A stretch of DNA of 64,000 nucleotides, from the NCBI GenBank assembly GCA_028287785.1, contig JAQBOZ010000012.1, positions 17,645 through 81,644 of the forward strand, written 5' to 3'. A program made the position numbers and the translations under genes. This DNA is from Chlorobiota bacterium. Lineage in GTDB: Bacteria; Bacteroidota; Ignavibacteria; OLB7. How positions within the stretch are numbered: position 1 is the stretch's first letter; each line of letters opens with the position of its first letter. Shown here one piece after another: positions 17,514 through 26,388 of the stretch. The notes under the pieces were generated by a model that saw only the letters and a list, made by a program, of their open reading frames with translations, had not been told where the DNA came from and made no database searches.

Positions 17514-20500
17514 CTATCCCTCCGGGACGTCCTCCACGGACCGCATCCTGACGCGCGCCGCCTCCGTCCGATCGCCGCTTGTCTCAAGCGCCCGGCAGAG
17601 CAGCTCCGCGATCTCATCATCCCCGGCCATCATCCGGCTCCCCGATCGGAGAATCTCCGCGGCGCTGACGGCATCCCCCTCGCGGAGAAGCTCGCGGGAC
17701 AGCCCCAGCACCGCATCGCGCAGCCTGTTCTCGAAATCCTCCCGCAACGCCTCGAAGAAATCATCATAGAGCGATGGAAAGGGAACATCGCCGCCGATGA
17801 TCTCCAGCGCGCGACGGAGCGATGAGTGCGCCCGTATCAGCGATCCGCTCCGCAGCGCCGCGCGCGTCTCCGTCAGCTCCCGGTGCGCTTCAAGCAGATC
17901 GACCTTCACGATCGAGGGATCGAGGCGCGGCGTCTCGGCGTCGGTCAGGATGGCGGCCGCGCCCAGCACGTCGCGGAGACGGTGCACGGCCACCGGAAGG
18001 GCGCGCTTTGCGCGGTCGATGTTATCATCCCCAAGCGCCAGACGGCAGAATTCCCTGTGGGAAAGAGGGGTGGCGAGCATCTCGTTGGCGACCATCATCC
18101 CCACCAGCGCGCGAAGCCGCGCGCCGCGCAGCCGGAGCATCTCCCCGTCCGTTCCGCGCGCCTCGATCGTTCCCAGAAGCGAAAGAGAGAGGAGGCCGCC
18201 AACCGGCTTCGCGACGGCGGAGCCGGCCCGTTCATCGGCGATCTCCTGAACGCGCCCGTGCCAGCGCGCCTGATCGCCGGGCTCCAGCAGGGCTCCGTGC
18301 CGGCCGATCAGATGCCGCATCATATCGTCGAGTGATCGCATGGAGAGGAGTTCCAGACAGGCCGTGAGCGCGCCATGCGCCTCGGCGTGAAGCAACGAAG
18401 CGCGGTCCCCCCGGCGGTCTGCAAGGGAGATCAACTCAATCAGCGCGATCCGTGGTGCGATTTCGCCGAGGCGGAGGAGCGGGGTCGCAAGCAGCGCGCG
18501 AACCTCGTCCAGCACCGCCACGGGGATCGGGCTTCCGGCGATGATCGCCTCGCAAAAGCGTTTCAACGGCGGGGTGATGGCGCGGTCGGTCGCGATCCGC
18601 GGAAGCTCATCGGCCAGCCTCTCCTCCATCGCGGCCAGGATGATCCGGTCATCCGGTGCAAGGGCATCCGGATCGCCGAACAGAATATCGGCCAGGGAGC
18701 GCGCCCATTCCGGCCTCCCCAGAAGAAGCGCCGCCGGCACAAGCCGCCGTCCGAAATTGAGGCGAAGGAGCGCGCCATCGGCTTCCGGCGCGGAGGTGAT
18801 GAGCGCCCGCATCTCCTCCTCGATCGTCGCGGGATCGGCCCCCCGCGTCGCCAGGGCACAGAGCCGCGCCGCGCCGGCGCTGATCACCGTCTGCCGGTGC
18901 CCGCGCCGCCTGCATTCCGGCAGCACGCGGTCGATGGTCTCGATAAGCTCGTCGATCGCGCCAAGATCATCCAGAAAGATGATCCCCGCCGTAAGAAGGG
19001 TCAGATCGGGATCGGCGTTATCGTGTTGCAGATCGGCGAGGAGGGCGCGGCGTTCGGCAAGCTCGCCGGGCGTATCGTAGATGGTAAGGAAATGCTTCAT
19101 GATCCGCTGGCGCGCGATGTTCCGAAAATTCTCCGTCGCCCCGGGATCGGCCATCAGCTCGTGAACCCGCCGCTCCACGCTTCGCAGGGTCGCCATGTCG
19201 GAATGTTCAGTGGCAAGATGCGCCACATCGGAGAGGAATTCGACATAGAGCCCGTTGAATCGAATCTCCGGGATGCGGGCCACCAGCGCCTCGACCTCCT
19301 CGCGGATCACATCGCAACCGGCATAATCCCGCCGCGCGAGGAAGCGGAGCTTGAAGGAGAGGGCGCTGATGCGTATCGCCGCCACATTCGGCGGCAGATC
19401 GCCCGCGGTCAGATCCAGATAGTTCAGCATCAGCCGTTCGTACTCGCCGGAATCCTCCGAGCGGCGAAGCATCAGAAGCCTGCCGCTGACCATCCGCGTC
19501 TCCATCATGAAGAGAAGGTTGGCATCGCTCCGCTCGCGGATCGCTTCCAGCATCGCCACACCGGCGGCATGGACGTACTCCGCCATCTCCCAGTCGCTCC
19601 CCAGGTCCAGTGCCTGCGCTATCCTCATGCTGCGGAAGAAGGCCGGGGATACCTCCCTGGCCGCAAGGCCGGAACCGATATCATCGCCGGAGATGAGCTG
19701 AAACGGGAGGGTGGAATAGAGAGGGAGGCCACGGGCGATCAGGCGTATCATGCCATCCGTGTTCAGCTTCGCATCCTGCACGATATGCCGGTGAATCAGC
19801 GTATGCGTGAAGGCGATCAGCGGCAGACGGCTGGCCTCCTCCGGAAGCGGCGCGATAACGTTCGGCGCGGCGGCCAGCACCCCCTTGAACTGAAGCTGCC
19901 GGATCAGATGATGGGCATCCTCCACCAGCGCCTCCGCCGCCTCCATCGCGAACACCTCGCCGAGAGATGCAAACTGCTGGGCCGCATGACGGTCCTCGGC
20001 CGTCAGATGCGCCGACATCCCCTCGGCGAGAAGCCCGACGTTCTGTTCCAGCATCGATGCCAGCGAGGAGGGGGAGATGGCAAGCCTGAAGATCCCCTGG
20101 GCGTGCTCCAGCGCGCCGGAGCCGTAGAGCGATCGGAGAGCTGTGCGGACCGCCAGCAGGTTTCCCGCGGTGACGCGATGAAGCGCCGCGATGATCTCCC
20201 GTTCCGCCTCCGACCCGAACAGCCGTATCCAGAGCGTGTTCAATCCGTCGGCGTCCAGCCCCTCCAGCGCCATCTCCTCGGTAAGATAGGGGCTGACCGC
20301 CGCGGTCACCAGCTGCTCCACGGGACGCGCGACGGTGAGGACGGAGATGGTTTCGTCGGCAAGCGAGGCAAGGATGATGGAGAGATCAGCGACGGCATCA
20401 CGGCTGAGAAGATGGGCATCCTCGATCACCAGCAGCGTGGGACGGAGGCGCGCAAGGCGACGCAGAGCATCGATCACCGGGGAAAGGTTCTCCTCTATTT

Positions 20501-20819
20501 CTCTCCCCAGCAGCGCGCGGGCGCCGCCGGAGCGCCCAAGCGCCCGGGCGATCAGCGGCGACAGCGATGTGGCGGCGGCGGGATAGAGCTTTACGTGGAT
20601 CACCAGCCCGCCGTTCCCGGTGATCGCGGGGATCGTCTCCTCCAGAATGCGGCTCTTCCCTCCCCCCGCCTCGCCTGTCAACTGCAATACCCGCAGGCCA
20701 TGCGCATCGACAGTGCTCCGCCAGAACGCCATCAGACGCTCGATTTCGGCCGCACGGCCGGTAAAAGGGAGGATTCCGTGATTGAGAAAATCGACGAGTG
20801 GCCCTATCGCGCCCGTCAT
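17514..20819 (-). CDS. AAA/STAND ATPase regulator with C-terminal BTAD (AfsR/SARP-like) domain
   Basis: This 1,101-residue protein begins with a P-loop ATPase: FTGRAAEIERLMAFW, Walker A GEAGGGKS at residues 49-56, and Walker B TLLVIEDAH near 128-135. The middle, about residues 250-820, is helical and TPR-like, without clear consensus repeats. The last 250 residues (LLSLSLLGTIEARGTDGEM, ARLRALVGMMVANEM, LPVAVHRLRDVLG, then helical TPR pairs) follow the winged-helix plus BTAD plan of AfsR/SARP regulators. There the ATPase senses a signal and the C-terminus contacts DNA. The order is reversed relative to actinobacterial AfsR, where the DNA-binding part comes first. It is divergent from the double-zinc-ribbon gene at 21039, sharing a 219-base promoter region. 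Its target genes are unknown. Confidence 0.8.
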   Translation of the reverse strand: MTGAIGPLVDFLNHGILPFTGRAAEIERLMAFWRSTVDAHGLRVLQLTGEAGGGKSRILEETIPAITGNGGLVIHVKLYPAAATSLSPLIARALGRSGGARALLGREIEENLSPVIDALRRLARLRPTLLVIEDAHLLSRDAVADLSIILASLADETISVLTVARPVEQLVTAAVSPYLTEEMALEGLDADGLNTLWIRLFGSEAEREIIAALHRVTAGNLLAVRTALRSLYGSGALEHAQGIFRLAISPSSLASMLEQNVGLLAEGMSAHLTAEDRHAAQQFASLGEVFAMEAAEALVEDAHHLIRQLQFKGVLAAAPNVIAPLPEEASRLPLIAFTHTLIHRHIVQDAKLNTDGMIRLIARGLPLYSTLPFQLISGDDIGSGLAAREVSPAFFRSMRIAQALDLGSDWEMAEYVHAAGVAMLEAIRERSDANLLFMMETRMVSGRLLMLRRSEDSGEYERLMLNYLDLTAGDLPPNVAAIRISALSFKLRFLARRDYAGCDVIREEVEALVARIPEIRFNGLYVEFLSDVAHLATEHSDMATLRSVERRVHELMADPGATENFRNIARQRIMKHFLTIYDTPGELAERRALLADLQHDNADPDLTLLTAGIIFLDDLGAIDELIETIDRVLPECRRRGHRQTVISAGAARLCALATRGADPATIEEEMRALITSAPEADGALLRLNFGRRLVPAALLLGRPEWARSLADILFGDPDALAPDDRIILAAMEERLADELPRIATDRAITPPLKRFCEAIIAGSPIPVAVLDEVRALLATPLLRLGEIAPRIALIELISLADRRGDRASLLHAEAHGALTACLELLSMRSLDDMMRHLIGRHGALLEPGDQARWHGRVQEIADERAGSAVAKPVGGLLSLSLLGTIEARGTDGEMLRLRGARLRALVGMMVANEMLATPLSHREFCRLALGDDNIDRAKRALPVAVHRLRDVLGAAAILTDAETPRLDPSIVKVDLLEAHRELTETRAALRSGSLIRAHSSLRRALEIIGGDVPFPSLYDDFFEALREDFENRLRDAVLGLSRELLREGDAVSAAEILRSGSRMMAGDDEIAELLCRALETSGDRTEAARVRMRSVEDVPEG

Positions 20820-21025
20820 ACACTATCCACGATTGATGATTGCCCGATCCGCATCGATGCGGTTTCCACGACCGCGACCCCTCCGCCCAGGGCTTCCGGG
20901 CGCGGATATTCTAGCGGGAAAATTGTAACGGCGACTTCTGTAAGCAGCTTCCGCCGGTTTCGTAAGCACCCGACAGTACCTTGTAGCAACAGATCCGCTC
21001 GAAGCCCCGAGGACGGGGAGGACAC

Positions 21026-21034
21026 AAGGAGGAG
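21026..21034 (+). promoter_or_regulatory. Strong Shine-Dalgarno AAGGAGGAG
   Basis: The AAGGAGGAG sequence lies four bases before the ATG at 21039. It fixes the start of the small double-zinc-ribbon gene, whose frame is open far upstream. Confidence 0.8.
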
Positions 21035-21038
21035 ATTG

Positions 21039-21266
21039 ATGGAACCCTATATCCTGAAGACGGAACCGAGAAACATCTCTCACACCGAAACCGGAAGCCT
21101 GGCTCACTGCCCGCGGTGCAGTTCGGTCGGTTACGCGGGAGATAAATTCTGTGCCTGCTGCGGCGCCGCGATGCCTCTCCTCTGCCCGCATTGCCGCACG
21201 GTGATCCGCCAGCGCATCGCCCTCTACTGCCCGCATTGCGGGCTGGGGCTGGAACGGAAGGAGTGA
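21039..21266 (+). CDS. Small double-zinc-ribbon protein
   Basis: The ATG with its strong Shine-Dalgarno defines a 75-residue protein. It has four CxxC knuckles (CPRC, CACC, CPHC, CPHC) spaced 10, 7 and 11 residues apart, so it should bind two zinc ions as a double zinc ribbon. No membrane segment or enzyme domain is present. Double zinc ribbons often precede cyclase and STAND-ATPase domains within large signalling proteins. Here the ribbon is a free protein encoded divergently from the BTAD ATPase. A second protein with exactly the same cysteine spacing is encoded at 49938-50159. A role as partner or sensor of the ATPase is inference from position. Confidence 0.8.
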   Translation: MEPYILKTEPRNISHTETGSLAHCPRCSSVGYAGDKFCACCGAAMPLLCPHCRTVIRQRIALYCPHCGLGLERKE

Positions 21267-21404
21267 TGCCCCCGGTGCGGGAACCGATCCGGGGACCGGA
21301 GAACAGGCAAACTACTAAAAGTAAAAGCTCCAAACAGAACCGGCCGCCGGGCCGTTGAGCAACGCTCGTCCAGGGCATTTTATCATTAGTTGAAGGAACA
21401 TGAA

Positions 21405-21938
21405 ATGAACGATATGCAACGCATCGCCGGATGGTCCGCTGCGCTTCTGCTGGCGCTGGCAACCGGCGCCGGAGCGCAGACACGCACCGGCGCGGTGGTG
21501 ATCGGCTCGGGCGCGGCAGTCGGCGCAAACGGAACAGTCAGGATGGCCGGAACGCTCGGCCAGACGATCATCGGGCCGACAGGCCGGGCCGGGATTGTGG
21601 CGAACCAGGGCTTCTGGTACACGCTTCCCCCCGCCGCCCCGATCGCCGCCTCCCCGGATGAGCATTCGGCGACCGCCGCCACGCTCGGCCTCCGCTGCGC
21701 GCCGAATCCGTTTGCCGGAAGCGCCCTGCTGCGGGCCGATCTCCCGACGCGCGGACACATCCTGCTGGAGATCTACGATCTGCTCGGACGCCCCGTCAGA
21801 ACCATCATCGATGAGGAGCGGGAGGCCGGGCCGCTGAACGTGACGGTCGCCGCCGACGGCCTGGAATCGGGTCGCTACACGGCGGTGCTGACCGCCGGGG
21901 GCAACCGGACGACAACACAGCTCATGGTGATCAGATAA
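21405..21938 (+). CDS. Small exported protein with T9SS sorting domain
   Basis: I choose the ATG at 21405, with GAAGGA eight bases upstream; a TTG at 21390 in the same frame overlaps that ribosome site. The signal peptide is MNDMQRIAGWSAALLLALATGAGA|Q. Residues about 28-80 resemble the short segment 'GSGAAVGANGTVRMAGTLGQ...VANQGFWY' often found before T9SS tails in this group. The final 80 residues are a type A sorting domain (LRCAPNPFAGSALL, LEIYDLLGRPVRTI, GRYTAVLTAGG, final MVIR). The product is a very short secreted or surface-attached protein of unknown role. It is 95 bases upstream of the adhesin-like gene on the same strand. Confidence 0.8.
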   Translation: MNDMQRIAGWSAALLLALATGAGAQTRTGAVVIGSGAAVGANGTVRMAGTLGQTIIGPTGRAGIVANQGFWYTLPPAAPIAASPDEHSATAATLGLRCAPNPFAGSALLRADLPTRGHILLEIYDLLGRPVRTIIDEEREAGPLNVTVAADGLESGRYTAVLTAGGNRTTTQLMVIR

Positions 21939-22033
21939 CAACGATACGACACCGGGCACGCCCTGGCGGCGCGCCGGAATGCAACATCTTCAATCGACAT
22001 CCCTTTTATCAGACAAACAAGGAACAGAAACCG

Positions 22034-24328
22034 ATGAGGTCCATTCGATCGATTCTTCCACTCGCATTTCTCTGCACGCTGGCCGCGACGCCGGCAATAG
22101 CGCAGGTCCCACGCCAGATCAGCTTTCAGGGGGTTCTGACCGATCCCGCCGGCACGCTTGTCCCCGATGGCAATCACTCCCTCACCCTCAGGATCTATGA
22201 TGGCTCCGCCGGAGGAAATCTTCTCTTCACCGAGAGCCAGAATGTGGCGGTGGTGCGCGGCGTGTTCAACGCGATCATCGGATCGAACACGCCGATCCCG
22301 ACATCGATGACCTTCGACCGCGCATACTTTCTGGGCGTGACGGTGGACGGCGGGGCCGAGCTTGCGCCACGGACCGCGATGACCGCTGTCCCCTACGCGC
22401 TACGCGCCACCACTGCCGATCAGGCGCTCAGCCTTGCCGCCGGAGCCAGCGGCGTGGTGACAAACGTGAACGGCGGCGACGGGGCAATCACCCTTCAGGG
22501 CGGAGGGGGAACCACGATCAACCGATCGGGCAACACCATAACGATAAGCTCCGCCGGTGGAAGCGGAGGAAGCGGGATCCAGGGGGTACAGAACAGTGAT
22601 GGAACGATCGCGATCACAAACCCCAACGGGCCCGTCGCGACGCTCGGCGTGGCGGACAACGCCATCACCAGCGCCAAGATCGCCGACGGGACGATTACCT
22701 CCGTAGACCTCGCGGCAGGCATCATCCCCACCTCCCTTCCACCCAGCGGCAGCGCCGGCGGCGACCTGGTGGGAAGCTATCCATCGCCAACGCTGGGCGT
22801 CGGCGCGGTGACCACCTCCAAGATCGCCGATGGGACGATCACCCTGGCCGATATCGCGGCCGGCGTCATCCCGACAACGCTTCCGCCAAACGGCGCGGCG
22901 ACGGGGGACCTTTCGGGCACCTATCCCGCGCCGACGGTGGCGCGCATCCAGGGACGCGGCGTAGCGGCGACGGCGCCGACCAACGGGCAGATTCTGAAAT
23001 GGAACGGCACGGCCTGGACGCCGGCCCCCGATGATCAGCTCCTCCTCCCGTATACCGGCATGCACACGGGGGCGGGCGCCACCAGCTTCACACTCACCAA
23101 CAGCGGCACCATCGACAACTCGCGCGGCATCGTTGGAGTGCTGGGGAGCGTGGGGCTGGCCGGCACTACAACGCCGATGGCGATCGCGGGCTTTGCCCAG
23201 ACCGGGCACGGCATCTACGGACAGAGCAACGGCGGCGGCGCCGGGGTGTACGGCTCCGGCAGTGGCGGATCGAACGGTGTTTCAGCGGTGACATTCGGAA
23301 GCGGCAACGCCCTGGAGGCGGTGACGCCGTCCACCGCGGCGGACGTAATCTACGCCCACACGAGCGGCACGGGACGGGCGGGCTTCTTCCAGAATCAGAA
23401 CGCGGCCAACGGCTCGAATGTGGTGTTTGCCACCACCCTCGGCGCCGGCAACGGCGTCGTGGGACAGACCACCCTGACCAGCAGCCCGGCGGCGGGTGTC
23501 TACGGTGAAAGCAACTCCACCATCGGAGGGAATCAGCAGGCGGGCCCCTCCGGAGTGCTCGGCACAATCGTGTCCACCGCCACGGGCGCGTGGTCGGCCG
23601 GGGTGCGCGGGATCAACAACTCAACGACAACAGCCGGTGTCGGTGTGCTTGGATATCAGGCCGGAGGCGGGTTCGGAGTCTATGGCGAGACGCCGAGCGG
23701 ATATGGAACGGTGGGGCGGAGCACGAGCGGCACGGGCGTGCTGGCCGAGGGGAATGGCGCGGGGAGCAACGCGCTGATCGTATCCTACGCCGGTGGCGTT
23801 GTCAGCACGGTGGCCGCCAACAACTGCGCGATCTTCCGCAACAACGCCGTCAACGTGGCCCGCATCGATAACACCGGCAAGGGATTCTTCAACGGCGGCA
23901 CGCAGAACAACGGCGCCGATGTGGCCGAGGCGTTCGCCGTGGAGGGGGAGCGCTCCACCTACGAGCCGGGGGATGTCCTGGTGATCTCCACGCGCAGCGA
24001 CAGGACGGTGGAGAAATCGTCAACGCCATATTCGACGGCCGCCGTCGGCGTCTACGCCACAAAGCCGGGAGTGCTGCTGACCGACCGGAGCTTCGATGCC
24101 AGCATCGATGATCTGGTGCCGATGGGCGTCGTGGGCGTGATCCCGACCAAGGTGTCGTCGGAGAACGGACAGATCCACCGGGGCGACCTGCTGGTGACCT
24201 CCGCCACCCCCGGCCACGCGATGAAGGCGGGCGCCAGCCCGGCCGTCGGCACGGTGATCGGCAAGGCGCTGGAGAATTTCGAGAAGAATGGCACCGGCAT
24301 CATCAAGGTGCTGGTGAACGTAAAGTAG
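22034..24328 (+). CDS. Exported adhesin/tail-fibre-like repeat protein
   Basis: The ATG has AAGGAA nine bases upstream. The signal peptide (MRSIRSILPLAFLCTLAATPAIA|Q) leads into a domain at about residues 25-130 (ISFQGVLTDPAGTLVPDGNHSL ... RTAMTAVPYALRA). This domain is common at the start of FCB surface proteins with phage-tail-like bodies. Two copies of a repeat with ITSAKIADGTITSVDLAAGI and TTSKIADGTITLADIAAGV follow, each ending in a 'GDL.G.YP.PT' segment. A glycine-rich body full of GVYG/GIYG/GVLG strands comes next, and the C-terminal part is NNGADVAEAF, PGDVLVIS, GVVGVIPTKV, GDLLVTSATPGHA. The end resembles the chaperone/autocleavage-type C-termini of tail fibres. A surface fibre is likely but the binding target is unknown. 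There is no T9SS tail. Confidence 0.7.
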   Translation: MRSIRSILPLAFLCTLAATPAIAQVPRQISFQGVLTDPAGTLVPDGNHSLTLRIYDGSAGGNLLFTESQNVAVVRGVFNAIIGSNTPIPTSMTFDRAYFLGVTVDGGAELAPRTAMTAVPYALRATTADQALSLAAGASGVVTNVNGGDGAITLQGGGGTTINRSGNTITISSAGGSGGSGIQGVQNSDGTIAITNPNGPVATLGVADNAITSAKIADGTITSVDLAAGIIPTSLPPSGSAGGDLVGSYPSPTLGVGAVTTSKIADGTITLADIAAGVIPTTLPPNGAATGDLSGTYPAPTVARIQGRGVAATAPTNGQILKWNGTAWTPAPDDQLLLPYTGMHTGAGATSFTLTNSGTIDNSRGIVGVLGSVGLAGTTTPMAIAGFAQTGHGIYGQSNGGGAGVYGSGSGGSNGVSAVTFGSGNALEAVTPSTAADVIYAHTSGTGRAGFFQNQNAANGSNVVFATTLGAGNGVVGQTTLTSSPAAGVYGESNSTIGGNQQAGPSGVLGTIVSTATGAWSAGVRGINNSTTTAGVGVLGYQAGGGFGVYGETPSGYGTVGRSTSGTGVLAEGNGAGSNALIVSYAGGVVSTVAANNCAIFRNNAVNVARIDNTGKGFFNGGTQNNGADVAEAFAVEGERSTYEPGDVLVISTRSDRTVEKSSTPYSTAAVGVYATKPGVLLTDRSFDASIDDLVPMGVVGVIPTKVSSENGQIHRGDLLVTSATPGHAMKAGASPAVGTVIGKALENFEKNGTGIIKVLVNVK

Positions 24329-24354
24329 CCGGTCGCCGGACCCCGACTGGCTAC

Positions 24355-24394
24355 AAAAAAGGGCGCCGGAGAGAGAACTCCCCGGCGCCTTTTT
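24355..24394. terminator. Bidirectional intrinsic terminator
   Basis: The arms 24362-24369 (GGCGCCGG) and 24382-24389 flank a 12-base loop, with A6 on the left and T5 on the right. It lies between the plus-strand adhesin gene and the minus-strand mdh gene and can serve both. Confidence 0.9.
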
Positions 24395-24443
24395 CATATC
24401 GGATATTCCGCGTGACGGATATTCGAGGCCATCCTCGAAGGCA

Positions 24444-25433
24444 TCACCCCTCGATCAGCCCCTGCACCGCCTCGCGCTCCTCCTCCAGCTCCTTCACCGA
24501 CGCCATGAACTTCTCCTGGCCGAACTCATTGTGCTCCACTCCCTCCACAATCTCCCAGCTTCCATCGGCGCCGGTGCGGACCGGGAAGCCGATCATCAGC
24601 CCCTCGGGCGTGCCATACTCCCCCTTCGAGCAGACCGCCACCGAATGCCAGTCGCCGGCCGGGGTGGGGTTGATCAGGGAGACAACGGTATCGATGGCCG
24701 CGTTTGCCGCCGACGCCGCGGAGCTGAGGCCGCGCGCCTCGATGATCGCCGCGCCGCGCTTCTGAACGGTGGAGATGAAATCCCCCTTCAGCCAGTCGTG
24801 ATCGCTGATCACATCGGTTGCCGGAGCGCCGCCGATCTTCGCGTTATAGAAATCGGGATACTGCGTGGCCGAGTGATTTCCCCAGATGGCGAGGTTGGTC
24901 ACCTCGGAAACAGGCCGGCCGGATTTCTGCGCGAGCTGCGTCATGGCGCGGTTCTGGTCCAGACGGGTCATCGCGAAGAAGCGATCGTTCGGGACATCGG
25001 GGGCGCTGTTCATCGCGATCAGCGCGTTGGTGTTGCAGGGGTTTCCCACCACCAGCACGCGGACATCGCCGGCGGCGTTGTCATTGATGGCGCGACCCTG
25101 CTTCGTGAAGATGCCGCCGTTGATGTTCAGAAGATCACCCCGCTCCATTCCGGCCTTGCGCGGAACCGAGCCAACGAGCAGAGCCCAGTTCACATCACGG
25201 AATCCCTCGTCGATATCGGAGGTCTGGACCACTTCCTGAAGCAGCGGAAAGGCGCAGTCATCCAGCTCCATCACCACGCCCTGAAGCGCCTTCAGCGCCT
25301 GCGGAAGCTCGATCAGGTTGAGCGATACCTTTGTGTCAGGACCGAAGATCGCTCCCGAGGCGATGCGAAACAGGAGTGAATAGCCGATCTGGCCGGCTGC
25401 CCCGGTCACCGCGACACGAACATGTTTACTCAT
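24444..25433 (-). CDS. mdh: Malate dehydrogenase
   Basis: The start at 25433 gives [20 protein letters not shown], the normal N-terminus; an upstream ATG would add 19 unconserved residues. The 329-residue protein shows the Rossmann loop GAAGQIG (11-17), the mobile-loop arginines in [30 protein letters not shown] and the active-site [13 protein letters not shown] with His187. This matches the NAD-dependent malate dehydrogenases of the cytosolic/Thermus type. It reversibly oxidises malate to oxaloacetate in the TCA cycle in the cytosol. It is 141 bases downstream of an unknown gene on the same strand and ends at a shared terminator. Confidence 0.96.
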   Translation of the reverse strand: MSKHVRVAVTGAAGQIGYSLLFRIASGAIFGPDTKVSLNLIELPQALKALQGVVMELDDCAFPLLQEVVQTSDIDEGFRDVNWALLVGSVPRKAGMERGDLLNINGGIFTKQGRAINDNAAGDVRVLVVGNPCNTNALIAMNSAPDVPNDRFFAMTRLDQNRAMTQLAQKSGRPVSEVTNLAIWGNHSATQYPDFYNAKIGGAPATDVISDHDWLKGDFISTVQKRGAAIIEARGLSSAASAANAAIDTVVSLINPTPAGDWHSVAVCSKGEYGTPEGLMIGFPVRTGADGSWEIVEGVEHNEFGQEKFMASVKELEEEREAVQGLIEG

Positions 25434-25574
25434 GGGACTATCGAATTGAAGAGTTTGAAAGATTGAACGATCGACAATGAAGATCGGCAAAATACCGAAC
25501 CCCAGCCTTTCGCGACGCCGATTTTCGATTGCGGATTGTGAATGCGATGGCTCTTTTCAACGCCACGGCCGCGT

Positions 25575-26198
25575 CTACTGAAACGACCTCCACCCCTGAA
25601 GGTTCTTCACGTCGATCTCCACCACCGGATAGCGCCCCGATACCCGCTCGCCATAGATCCACGCGATCATCTCCTGCATGCCGGCCGTCGCCAGCCCCAC
25701 CCGCCCGATGGCGCAATCGCTGGCGTCGATATCGTAGCAGAAGTACCACCAGTGTTTCGCCGACGCCGCCAGCACATGAATCACGGTGCCGAACTCGTGA
25801 AAATGGGTATAGAACCGGTTGGACATCGAGATATGCCGCTCCTCCTCCTCGGGATCGCGCTCGGTGATCACCGCCCTCAGCTCCACATAGTTGATATAGC
25901 AGTTGAGCACATCCACCGAGACGAACTCCAGCAGCGATCCCGGCGGCAGGATATCATCCACCAGCAATCCCGTGGACGCCGTGCCGATCCGTCGTTCAAA
26001 CGGCGATGTGCGCCCCGGAACGCGAACAGTTCCCGAGGATTTCTCCGGACGCGCGGCATTGCCGCCTTCCACGTGGGAGCCGGGAAGTCCATCATGATCG
26101 ATATCGCGCATTCCTGCCATTGAATCGTTCGTCGTCCGCCGTATCATCGCCGTTCGGCGATATCCCGCCGCAAGCCGCTCTTCCGATAACGATATCAT
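25575..26198 (-). CDS. Protein of unknown function
   Basis: This is a 207-residue frame with ordinary codon use. There is no signal peptide and no membrane segment. The first 65 residues are polar and low in consensus, and an internal Met at residue 18 (MIRRTTNDS) could be the real start. The remainder is a compact alpha/beta-looking region with many aromatics (FVSVDVLNCYINYVELRAVI, RFYTHFHEFGTVIHVLAAS, HWWYFCYDIDASDCAIGRV). I do not recognise a family. It lies upstream of mdh on the same strand, 141 bases away, but nothing ties the two functionally. Confidence 0.55.
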   Translation of the reverse strand: MISLSEERLAAGYRRTAMIRRTTNDSMAGMRDIDHDGLPGSHVEGGNAARPEKSSGTVRVPGRTSPFERRIGTASTGLLVDDILPPGSLLEFVSVDVLNCYINYVELRAVITERDPEEEERHISMSNRFYTHFHEFGTVIHVLAASAKHWWYFCYDIDASDCAIGRVGLATAGMQEMIAWIYGERVSGRYPVVEIDVKNLQGWRSFQ

Positions 26199-26244
26199 CG
26201 CAACCGGAGCCGGCGTGGGGATAAACTACGGAATGGAAGGGAGA

Positions 26245-26368
26245 TGGTCAGCCGGAGGGACGGCTGCTGACCCTGACAGCATTGATACACCAAACGCCCG
26301 CTGGCCCAGTAACGAACCAGCGAGCGCCCGGTTGATGATACGGACGGCATACCAGAACCGTCCGTATC
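26245..26368. repeat. Cluster of three hairpins after the giant T9SS gene
   Basis: Three inverted repeats follow one another. GGTCAGC pairs with GCTGACC near 26245-26273 (an inner AGCCG/CGGCT overlaps). CGCTGG pairs with CCAGCG near 26300-26322. A perfect 11-bp pair is at 26337-26347/26358-26368. The last ends 21 bases before the stop codon at 26389 and may be the terminator of that minus-strand gene, but it lacks a T-run. Confidence 0.55.
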
Positions 26369-26388
26369 GCCGTTCATCATGGAACGAT

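Noticed and set aside
18375..21038. Very long open frame on the plus strand opposite the BTAD ATPase
   Set aside because: It has low-complexity, Arg-rich translation and lies wholly opposite a clear ATPase gene. Only its last 76 codons, after the Shine-Dalgarno at 21026, form a real gene (the zinc-ribbon protein).
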